From Streptomyces aurantiacus JA 4570 (GTDB lineage: Bacteria; Actinomycetota; Actinomycetes; Streptomycetales; Streptomycetaceae): a stretch of DNA of 64,000 bases. The notes beneath the pieces were generated by a model that made no database searches, was not told the DNA's origin, and was given only the letters and a program-made list of their open reading frames with translations. The stretch is from NCBI RefSeq assembly GCF_000414115.1, contig NZ_AOPZ01000337.1:1-64000 (forward strand), in the 5' to 3' direction. The position numbers and the translations under genes were made by a program. Each line of letters begins with the position of its first letter. The first letter of the stretch is position 1. Shown here piece after piece: positions 55,166 through 64,000 of this stretch.

Positions 55166-56191
55166 ATGCCCAAGCCCCGCTTCGCCGTCCTCGGCGCCGG
55201 CAGCATCGGCTGTCACCTCGGCGGCCACCTCATCCACCTCGGCGGCCACCTCGTCGCCGCCGGGTACGACGTGGCGTTCATCGGCAGGACCGCCGCCATG
55301 GATGTGCTGCGCGAGAGGGGACTCACCCTCAGCAGCTCCGCCCGGCAGCCCGTCCACCTCACGCCGGACCGGCTGACGCTCGCCACCGGCCCGGAAGCCG
55401 CGGCCGACGCCGACTATGTGCTGGTCACCGTGAAGACCATCGGCACTGAGGCCGCCGCCAAGGACCTCGCTGCCCATCTCGCCCCGCACCGCGTCGTGGT
55501 CAGCTTCCAGAACGGGCTGCACAACCCGTCCACCCTGCGCGCCGCGCTCCCCGGCCACACCGTGCTGGCCGGAATGGTGCCGTACAACGTCGTGCAGTCC
55601 GCGCCGGGCACCGTGCACCAGGGCATGCCGGGCAGGCTCATGGCCGAGCCCGACGACACGCTCTTCGCCGCCTTCCGCGAGGCGGGCCTGGCCGTCGAGG
55701 CCCGCGCCGACATGGCCGCGGTGCAGCACGCCAAGCTGCTGATGAACCTGAACAACGCGGTCAACGCCCTCTCCGGGCTGCCGCTGCGCGACCAGCTCGG
55801 CCTGCGCGCCTACCGGCGCTGCCTCGCCCTGTGCCAGCGCGAGGCCCTCGCCGCCTACCGCGCCGCCGGGGCCACTCCCGCCCGCCTCGGCCCCATCTCG
55901 CCCGGTCTCACCCCGTACGTGCTGGGGCTGCCCGACGCGGTCTTCCGCCGGGTGGCGGGGGCGTCCCTCCGGATCGACGCCCACGCGCGCTCCTCGATGT
56001 GGGAGGACCTGCGGCGCGGCCGTCCCACGGAGATCGACTCACTGCAGGGCGAGATCGTCGCCCTCGCCACCGCCCACGGTGGCCGCGCCCCCGCGAACGC
56101 GCGCCTCGCCGCCCTCGTGCACGCGGCGGAGTCCACGCCGCGCACCTGGACGGGACCGGAGCTGTACGCCGAGCTGAGAGCCTGTCTTTGA
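55166..56191 (+). CDS. Ketopantoate reductase-family oxidoreductase (PanE/ApbA)
   Basis: This 341-residue protein has a Rossmann start FAVLGAGSIG, the mid segment YVLVTVKTIGT, and FQNGLHNPSTLR with the conserved Asn. A C-terminal helical domain follows, with KLLMNLNNAVNALSG (catalytic Lys) and SSMWEDLRRGRPTEID. These are the ketopantoate reductase signatures. Right after the glycine loop a seven-residue unit is duplicated (HLGGHLI-HLGGHLV). GCAGGAG precedes ATG 55166. It may be a paralogue rather than the pantothenate enzyme. Confidence 0.87.
   Translation: MPKPRFAVLGAGSIGCHLGGHLIHLGGHLVAAGYDVAFIGRTAAMDVLRERGLTLSSSARQPVHLTPDRLTLATGPEAAADADYVLVTVKTIGTEAAAKDLAAHLAPHRVVVSFQNGLHNPSTLRAALPGHTVLAGMVPYNVVQSAPGTVHQGMPGRLMAEPDDTLFAAFREAGLAVEARADMAAVQHAKLLMNLNNAVNALSGLPLRDQLGLRAYRRCLALCQREALAAYRAAGATPARLGPISPGLTPYVLGLPDAVFRRVAGASLRIDAHARSSMWEDLRRGRPTEIDSLQGEIVALATAHGGRAPANARLAALVHAAESTPRTWTGPELYAELRACL
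55214..55252 (+). repeat. Tandem duplication inside the ketopantoate reductase gene
   Basis: CACCTCGGCGGCCACCTC occurs at 55214-55231 and again at 55235-55252, a 21-bp period that adds seven residues without changing the frame. Confidence 0.9.
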
Positions 56192-56214
56192 ACCCGGAGC
56201 GTACGATCTCGTAT

Positions 56215-56658
<444 letters not shown>

Positions 56659-56668
56659 CGTGACGGGC

Positions 56669-57082
56669 ATGGACATCACCCTTCACGCGAGCTTCCTCCC
56701 GCACAACGATCCGGAGGCATCCCTGGCCTTCTACCGCGACGTCCTCGGCTTCGAGGTCCGCAAGGACGTCGGGTACGCGGGGATGCGCTGGATCACGGTC
56801 GGTCCCGCCGAACAGCCCGGCACCTCCATCGTCCTGACCCCGCCGGCCGCCGACCCCGGCATCACCGACGACGAGCGCCAGGTCATCGCCGAGATGATGG
56901 CCAAGGGCACCTACGGCGGCATCGTCCTGGCCACCGCCGACGTCGAGGCCACCTTCGAGACCCTCCAGGGCGCCGACATCGTCGAGGTCGTCCAGGAGCC
57001 GACCGACCAGCCGTACGGCATCCGCGACTGCGCCGTGCGCGACCCCGCGGGCAACGTGATCCGCATCCAGCAGGTGAAGTGA
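56669..57082 (+). CDS. VOC-family protein
   Basis: This is a 137-residue glyoxalase-fold protein (ITLHASFLPHNDPEASLAFY, LGFEVRKDVGYAGMRWITV, YGIRDCAVRDPAGNVIRIQ). It lies just downstream of the short AraC regulator, which probably controls it. GTG 56660 would add three residues. The substrate is unknown. Confidence 0.87.
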   Translation: MDITLHASFLPHNDPEASLAFYRDVLGFEVRKDVGYAGMRWITVGPAEQPGTSIVLTPPAADPGITDDERQVIAEMMAKGTYGGIVLATADVEATFETLQGADIVEVVQEPTDQPYGIRDCAVRDPAGNVIRIQQVK

Positions 57083-57236
57083 GCCCCCCGGCACCCGCGA
57101 CCGCCGCCCCGGCCGTCCGGCCGGGGCGCGACGGTGCCACCGGCTCGACTTGAGGACAGCCGGACGTACCGCTCCCAGCTGGTGGAGAATCCAGCCAGCC
57201 AGCACTCAGCCAGGCGACGGCGGCGGACGCCGCGAC

Positions 57237-57270
57237 GGCGGGGCCGCCCAGGAGACAGGGCGGCCCCGCC
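57237..57270 (+). promoter_or_regulatory. Strong stem-loop in the leader of the UvrA-like gene
   Basis: A perfect 13-bp stem (57237-57249 with 57258-57270) closes an 8-base loop AGGAGACA, 38 bases before the UvrA-like ATG. It could be a terminator for the gene upstream or an attenuator in the leader; the loop contains a Shine-Dalgarno-like AGGAGA. Confidence 0.6.
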
Positions 57271-57308
57271 GGGACGCAGGGCGGCTTCGCCCGACAGATG
57301 GAGAAACG

Positions 57309-59702
<2,394 letters not shown>

Positions 59703-59783
59703 CGGGCCCTGACGCCAGGGCGCGGGCGAAGGTCCGGCCGGATGGCGCGAAGCATCGCCGCACAGCGGCCCAGGCGGCCACAC

Positions 59784-59855
59784 ATGGCACCGGGCGGCAC
59801 CAATTGGTGCCGCCCATGGCACCGGGCGGCACCAATTGGTGCCGCCCGGTGCCAT
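59784..59855. repeat. Tandem pair of perfect 24-bp palindromes with flanking GGTGCCAT boxes
   Basis: A 32-bp unit occurs twice in tandem (59784-59815 and 59816-59847) and ends with the inverted box GGTGCCAT (59848-59855). Each unit contains a 24-bp perfect palindrome centred on CCAATTGG (59792-59815 and 59824-59847). It lies 82 bp after the UvrA-like stop. The surrounding 389-base gap (59703-60091) holds no convincing gene. Confidence 0.9.
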
Positions 59856-59961
59856 TTCGTTCTCCTGGAGGCGCATGAGCACGTATGGCGTCACTGTGAC
59901 ACGCGTCAGCGTCTCCGCGTTTCGCAGCGAGAGTGGCTGGCCTTGCGCTGATTTCCCGCAA

Positions 59962-60001
59962 GGTGCCATCAGGCTTGCGTGCGGTGCCACGATGGTGCCA
60001 T
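59962..60001. promoter_or_regulatory. Cluster of GGTGCCAT boxes upstream of the DUF4097 gene
   Basis: GGTGCCAT occurs at 59962-59969 and 59994-60001, with GGTGCCA at 59983-59989. They are the same box that flanks the palindromes at 59784-59855, about 90-130 bp before the DUF4097 start, so a shared DNA-binding protein is plausible. Confidence 0.5.
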
Positions 60002-60091
60002 CATGGCGTCATGGACGGGATCGCATCCGAACTCGTCCTCGCCCCACCGCAACCAGCTTCTTCATCCAGGACTCATGAGGACGGGACAACC

Positions 60092-60937
60092 ATGCCTTCT
60101 TTCGACACTCCCGAACCGATCTCGGTCACCGCTCGCGTGGAGGCCGGCTCCATCCGCTTCACCGCGGCCGACCGCCGCGACACCCTCGTCGAGGTGCGGC
60201 CCCGCGACCCGAAGAAGAGCCAGGACGTGCGGGACGCCGAGCAGACCGACGTGACGTACGCCCGCGGCGCCCTGACCGTCAGCACGCCCAAGCAGCGGAA
60301 CGTCCTGGGCCGCACCGGCACCGTCGACATCACCGTCGAACTGCCCACCGGCTCGCACGTCGACATGACCGGCGCCTGGGCCCAGGTGCTCGGGCAGGGC
60401 CGGCTCGGCGAGGTCGGCGTGAAGACCTCGTCCGGCGACGTCCGTCTCGACACCACCGGGCCGCTGCGGGTCACCGCGTCACACGGCTCGATCACCGTGG
60501 ACCGGGTCGAGGGCACGGCCGAGATCACCACCAGCTCCGGCAGTCTGCGCGTCGGCACCGTCGACGGCTCCGCCGTCCTGAAGAGCACGCACGGCTCGGC
60601 GACCGTCGGCCTCGTGACCGGTGAGCTGCGGGCGGAAAGCGGCAACGGCGGCATCGACATCGCGCGCGCCGAGAGCTCGGTCGCCGCGACCACCGCCCAC
60701 GGCACCCTGCGCGCGGCCGACGTGGCCCGCGGAACCGTCGAGTTGGCCACCTCCTTCGGCACCATCGAGGTCGGCATCCGCGAGGGTACGGCCGCCGACC
60801 TCGACGTCAGCACCGGCTCCGGGCAGGTGCGCAACATGCTCACGGCCACCGGGAGCATGGCCAAGACCCAGGAAACCGTCCAGGTCCGCGCCCGCAGCCA
60901 GCACGGGAACATCGACATCCTGCGCGCCCGCGCCTGA
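60092..60937 (+). CDS. DUF4097-family beta-helix protein
   Basis: This 281-residue protein has the repeating short beta strands of DUF4097 (VKTSSGDVRLDTTGPLRVTA, SHGSITVDRVEGTAEITTSS, GSLRVGTVDGSAVLKSTHGS). It has no signal peptide or membrane helix, so it is probably cytosolic. Copies of this gene are common in Streptomyces, often next to drug-export genes, and the UvrA-like gene upstream fits a stress role. Function unknown. Confidence 0.87.
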   Translation: MPSFDTPEPISVTARVEAGSIRFTAADRRDTLVEVRPRDPKKSQDVRDAEQTDVTYARGALTVSTPKQRNVLGRTGTVDITVELPTGSHVDMTGAWAQVLGQGRLGEVGVKTSSGDVRLDTTGPLRVTASHGSITVDRVEGTAEITTSSGSLRVGTVDGSAVLKSTHGSATVGLVTGELRAESGNGGIDIARAESSVAATTAHGTLRAADVARGTVELATSFGTIEVGIREGTAADLDVSTGSGQVRNMLTATGSMAKTQETVQVRARSQHGNIDILRARA

Positions 60938-61064
60938 ACGCCCCGCCCCGCCGAGCCGAACAGCGGTGCCGCCGTCGGTGACCCCCACGTGCGCGCCCTC
61001 TGTCCGGGGGAGTCTGCCGCGTGTCGTCGGGGGAGTTCACCGCCGCCGACGGGGCGGCGGAGAT

Positions 61065-61110
61065 AGTCCCCCGAGGGAGCCCCGGCGAAGACAGTCCCCC
61101 CGAGGGAGCC
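61065..61110. repeat. Short direct repeat upstream of the lipoprotein gene
   Basis: AGTCCCCCGAGGGAGCCC occurs at 61065 and, with one extra C, at 61093 (28-bp spacing), in the 214-base gap between the DUF4097 and lipoprotein genes. Its meaning is unknown. Confidence 0.6.
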
Positions 61111-61151
61111 CGAGGCTCGCCGTGAGAGATGCCGGAGAAAGGGGCGGCCGG

Positions 61152-61565
61152 ATGCCATCCGGGAACTGGCTGCCGACCGGGTTGCTGACCGGCACGGCGG
61201 TGCTGGCCCTGGCCGGCTGCTCCTCGCTCGCAGGCAGGGAGTCGGCGGCCACCGCCGTGGCGGAACACTTCCAGCGGTCCCACCTCAGGCCGCAGGCCGC
61301 CTGCCACGACCTGGCGCCCGCCACCCGCGAAGAGCTCGAACTCGACGCGGAGTCCGCATGCCCCGATGCCCTGCGCGATCTGGGGCTGCCCGTGGCGCGC
61401 CGGGTCACCGGCGTCGATGTCTACGGCCGCCAGGCACGGGTGGTGCTCGACCGGGACACCCTGTTCCTCGCGTCCGTCGACGGCGACTGGAAGATCACAG
61501 CGGCGGGCTGCACCCCACCGGACACCGCGGAACGGCCCTACGACTGCCTGCTCAAAGGCGGGTGA
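61152..61565 (+). CDS. Lipoprotein of unknown function
   Basis: This 137-residue protein has a lipoprotein signal peptide with lipobox LAGCS (Cys about 23). The mature part (AATAVAEHFQRSHLRPQAAC, HDLAPATREELE) ends with a Cys-containing GCTPPDTAERPYDCLLKGG. It may hold two disulfides. It is the first of three closely spaced genes with the 27-residue peptide and DUF6766; AGAAAGGGG precedes the ATG. Confidence 0.75.
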   Translation: MPSGNWLPTGLLTGTAVLALAGCSSLAGRESAATAVAEHFQRSHLRPQAACHDLAPATREELELDAESACPDALRDLGLPVARRVTGVDVYGRQARVVLDRDTLFLASVDGDWKITAAGCTPPDTAERPYDCLLKGG

Positions 61566-61571
61566 CATCCC

Positions 61572-61655
61572 ATGCGTTATCTCTTCGGCATCTATGTGGC
61601 CGTCATCATCGGCGGCCTCGCGTACTTCATCGCGATGGGAGCGACACGGCAGTGA
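61572..61655 (+). CDS. 27-residue single-helix membrane peptide
   Basis: This short frame encodes one membrane helix (YLFGIYVAVIIGGLAYFIAM) flanked by MR and GATRQ. It begins 6 bases after the lipoprotein stop, and its stop overlaps the DUF6766 GTG as GTGA, so it is placed to be translated in a coupled way. The length is below usual annotation limits. Confidence 0.6.
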   Translation: MRYLFGIYVAVIIGGLAYFIAMGATRQ

Positions 61656-62341
61656 CATCCTCCCGGGAGCGCCGGTTCCTCGTGGCGAACGGCCTGACGC
61701 TGGCGTTCGGCTGCGGGTTCCTCCTCACCCTGGCGGGCCAGGCGCTCGCCGGTCACGCCGAGTACAACAACGACCTGATCGCCACCGGTCTTTCACCGCT
61801 GCCGTTCGGCGCCTACCTCCTCAGTACCGACTTCGCCGTCGACGTCACCGAGAACTGGCAGTCCGAGTACCTGCAGTTCTTCCTCTACATCTACGCGACC
61901 GTCTGGCTGCTCCAACGCGGCTCCCCCGAATCCAAGGAGATCGGCAGAGCGGGTACGGGGACCGACGCCGAGCAGAAGACCGGACGTCACGCCCGCGCGA
62001 GCTCACCCGCGTGGGCGGCGGCGGGCGGAGTCCGCCAGGTTCTCTACTCCCGCTCGCTCGGCATCCTCATGTGCGGCCTCTTCCTGCTGTCCTGGCTCGC
62101 GCAGTCCATCGCCGGCTGCGCCGCCTTCAACGAACAGCACCTGCGTGAGCTCCAGGCCCCGATCAGCTGGGGCCAGTACCTGACCGCGGCGGACTTCTGG
62201 GACCGGACCCTGCAGAACTGGCAGTCCGAACTCCTCGCCGTCGGATCCATGGCCATCTTCTCCGTCTACCTCCGCCACCGCGGCTCACCTGAGTCCAAGC
62301 CGGTCGGCGCCGCACACGACTCGACGGGCGTGGAGGGCTGA
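61652..62341 (+). CDS. DUF6766 membrane protein with internal duplication
   Basis: This 229-residue protein has four membrane helices in two similar halves. Each half has a helix, a loop, a W-Q-S-E motif (TENWQSEYLQFFLY and LQNWQSELLAVGS), a helix, and ends RGSPESK. The halves are joined by a polar linker (residues about 95-125). It starts at GTG 61652, overlapping the small peptide gene. Function unknown; four-helix arrangement with conserved Trp-Gln-Ser-Glu suggests a channel or sensor. Confidence 0.8.
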   Translation: MTSSRERRFLVANGLTLAFGCGFLLTLAGQALAGHAEYNNDLIATGLSPLPFGAYLLSTDFAVDVTENWQSEYLQFFLYIYATVWLLQRGSPESKEIGRAGTGTDAEQKTGRHARASSPAWAAAGGVRQVLYSRSLGILMCGLFLLSWLAQSIAGCAAFNEQHLRELQAPISWGQYLTAADFWDRTLQNWQSELLAVGSMAIFSVYLRHRGSPESKPVGAAHDSTGVEG

Positions 62342-62464
62342 TTCATCGCGGCGGGCCGGGGCACCCGATCCCAGTGATCGACCACGCACGTTCAGCCTCG
62401 TTCCAGTGGTGTCGGCGTCCTGCCCGACGGAGGGTCGAGGAGAGAGGACGACAGGGAGGACCTC

Positions 62465-63706
62465 ATGGTGGACAACACACTGCCGTTTCTCACACAGGGC
62501 TACGCGTGGCTTCCCGACCTGAGCCGTCGCAAGGGGCCCGGCCCCGTCCGTACCCGGCTGCTGGGCAAGCCCGCCATCGCCCTGCGAGGACCGGCCGCTG
62601 TCGCGTTCTTCTACGACGAGAACCATGTACGGCGCCGCACGGCCCTGCCCGAACCGGTCCTGAGCACGCTCTTCGGCAAGGGCGCGGTGCACACCCTGGA
62701 CGGTCCTGAGCACCGCCGGCGCAAGGCCCTTTTCGTCTCGCTCCTCAAGGACGCGTCGGGCGTCGCCATGCTGGCGCGCCTGGTCGCCGAGGAGTGGGAG
62801 CGGTCGAGCAAGGAGTGGACCGGCCGTCCCCAAGTGACGCTGTTCGACGAGGTGAGCGTCCTGATCACGCGGGCCGTGTGCGCGTGGGCGGGCGTGCCGC
62901 TCGGGGACCGCCCGGACGACGAGGCGCGACGCACCGCACGCGACCTCGTGGCGATGGTCGACGGATTCGCGACGGCAGGGCCCCGGCACTGGCAGGCGCG
63001 GCGGGCCCGGCGGCGCCAGGAGAAGCGCCTGGCCCGGCTGGTCGAGGAGATCCGCTCGGCCGGCGGCGACGCACCGGCGGACAGCGACCGACCGGCCTCC
63101 GCGGTGCAGGCGGTCGCAGCCCACCGTGACGCCGACGGTGAACTGCTCGACCCGCACACCGCCGCCGTCGAGATCCTCAACGTCATCCGCCCCACCGCCG
63201 CCATCACCTGGTACGCGGTGTTCGGCGCCCACGCGCTGCACCGCAACCCCGGGCTGCGGGAACGGCTGGCCACGGACAGTGAGGGCTATGCCCGGGCGTT
63301 CGCCCACGAGCTGCGGCGCTTCTACCCGTTCGCGCCGTTCGTCGCCGGGCTCGCCCCCGACGACGTGCAATGGCGCGGCGAAGCGATCCCGGAGGGCACG
63401 CTCGTCCTCCTCGATCTCTACGGACAGAATCACGATCCGGAGCTGTGGCACGACCCCTACATGTTCGATCCCGATCGCTTCCTGGGCCGCGAACCCGGAC
63501 GTGACGAACTCGTCCCGCAAGGCGGCGGGGAGGCCGCCGAAGGACACCGCTGCCCCGGCGAAGACATCACCCTCGCGGTGTTGAGCACCTTGCTTCCGCG
63601 TCTCGCGCGGCTTCAGTACCAGGTCCCCGAGCAGGATCTGCGCATCCCGCTCAGCCGGATGCCGACCGGGCCGCGCAGCGGCTTCGTCATCTCCGAAGTG
63701 CACTGA
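62465..63706 (+). CDS. CYP152-type P450 peroxygenase (fatty acid hydroxylase/decarboxylase)
   Basis: This 413-residue protein closely follows the CYP152 pattern of P450 BSbeta: the Arg-Pro pair R242-P243 in NVIRPTAAITWY that binds the fatty-acid carboxylate, and the heme loop PQGGGEAAEGHRCPGE. It needs only hydrogen peroxide, no redox partner. At the position of Gln85 in BSbeta it has His76 (GAVHTLDGPEH), as in the alkene-forming OleT. It therefore could hydroxylate fatty acids at alpha/beta carbons or decarboxylate them. ATG 62465 follows a GGAGG. Confidence 0.92.
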   Translation: MVDNTLPFLTQGYAWLPDLSRRKGPGPVRTRLLGKPAIALRGPAAVAFFYDENHVRRRTALPEPVLSTLFGKGAVHTLDGPEHRRRKALFVSLLKDASGVAMLARLVAEEWERSSKEWTGRPQVTLFDEVSVLITRAVCAWAGVPLGDRPDDEARRTARDLVAMVDGFATAGPRHWQARRARRRQEKRLARLVEEIRSAGGDAPADSDRPASAVQAVAAHRDADGELLDPHTAAVEILNVIRPTAAITWYAVFGAHALHRNPGLRERLATDSEGYARAFAHELRRFYPFAPFVAGLAPDDVQWRGEAIPEGTLVLLDLYGQNHDPELWHDPYMFDPDRFLGREPGRDELVPQGGGEAAEGHRCPGEDITLAVLSTLLPRLARLQYQVPEQDLRIPLSRMPTGPRSGFVISEVH

Positions 63707-63730
63707 ACGACCGGAAACCGGAGGTCCGCC

Positions 63731-64000
63731 ATGAACCACCAGCGAGGCAACGAGCGCAAGGGCCGCGAGCGCGCACCGGACGGGGGCGCGGAAACGGCCG
63801 CCGAGGAGGTCCTCGACGAGGTCGAGGACGCGGAAACACGCCTCCCCGGAGACGAGCGCGACGACAAGAAGGACGGCGAAGCCGCGGACACGCTCACCCC
63901 GAGCCCCACGGCGCAGGAGAACGTCCAGCACGACAAGGGCGACAGCAGGACAGGCACCAAGACAGGCAACACCGGCGGCAACAGGTCAGGAAGGGGCTGA
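63731..64000 (+). CDS. Small acidic/polar disordered protein
   Basis: This is an 89-residue hydrophilic protein rich in Glu, Asp, Gly and Thr (ETAAEEVLDEVEDAETRL), without hydrophobic core. It is probably disordered. GGAGG precedes the ATG. It follows the peroxygenase by 24 bases and may be co-transcribed. The frame is complete at the window end. Confidence 0.65.
   Translation: MNHQRGNERKGRERAPDGGAETAAEEVLDEVEDAETRLPGDERDDKKDGEAADTLTPSPTAQENVQHDKGDSRTGTKTGNTGGNRSGRG

Noticed and set aside
57083-57308. Riboswitch before the UvrA-like gene
   Set aside because: Only a simple long hairpin is visible; no known aptamer pattern.
59784-59855. CRISPR array
   Set aside because: The two units are directly adjacent with no spacers, and no cas genes are present.

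Overview
This is a very GC-rich (roughly 70-75%) stretch of actinobacterial chromosome. Codon use, frequent GTG/TTG starts, long perfect GC hairpin terminators and the gene families present (streptogrisin-type protease, DUF4097, DUF6766, DUF3618/DUF4235, F420-dependent oxidoreductase, many one-component regulators) point to Streptomyces or a close relative. I see no rRNA, tRNA, CRISPR array, prophage or insertion sequence. All positions, domain limits and codes were read by hand.

Layout. 0.1-8 kb: secreted amidase and streptogrisin-like protease, a PHP-domain phosphoesterase, an aldehyde dehydrogenase divergent from a GntR regulator, a scar of two decayed genes (nitrilase and DUF2848), and a repetitive Ala/Tyr-rich protein. 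8.0-24.2 kb: the centrepiece, a five-gene minus-strand operon read from about 24.2 kb down to 8.0 kb. It encodes a C-A-T-TE NRPS, an A-T-C-A-T-KS-KR-ACP-TE hybrid NRPS/PKS with no acyltransferase domain, a GSCFA protein, an SGNH hydrolase and a TauD-type dioxygenase. The hand-read specificity codes are Val/Ile-like for the first hybrid A domain and a clear proline code for the second. Pro plus one ketide extension, a ketoreduction and an alpha-ketoglutarate-dependent hydroxylation is the logic of detoxinine, so this looks like a detoxin/rimosamide-type cluster. The hybrid's thioesterase is frameshifted by a 7-bp tandem duplication.

24.8-35 kb: a GNAT with an in-frame minisatellite, a flavin monooxygenase, a secreted crystallin/I36-like protein, an AraC regulator, a frameshifted DUF3105 gene, and small stress/envelope-type genes. 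35-42.8 kb: a tightly overlapping minus-strand operon for a sugar-acid or four-carbon hydroxy-acid pathway (D-2-hydroxyacid dehydrogenase, isomerase, racemase-like protein, frameshifted OtnK-type kinase, a class II aldolase fused to a ModA-like solute-binding domain, TRAP-type permease). It is divergent from a GntR regulator with a perfect palindromic operator between them.

42.8-64 kb: secreted trypsin and GH63-type glycosidase, two nucleotidyltransferases, VOC proteins, an ArsR-SRPBCC fusion with a readable promoter/operator, a MerR/ene-reductase pair with a classic MerR palindrome, an ArsB-like transporter, a P450 with an altered I-helix, a ketopantoate reductase with a seven-residue duplication, a UvrA-like resistance ATPase, a palindrome array, DUF4097, a lipoprotein, a 27-residue membrane peptide coupled to an internally duplicated DUF6766 protein, and a CYP152-type peroxygenase with His where BSbeta has Gln85.

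Several genes are interrupted by small indels (TE tail, DUF3105, kinase, DUF2848). They may be real decay or base-calling errors and deserve a raw-read check.
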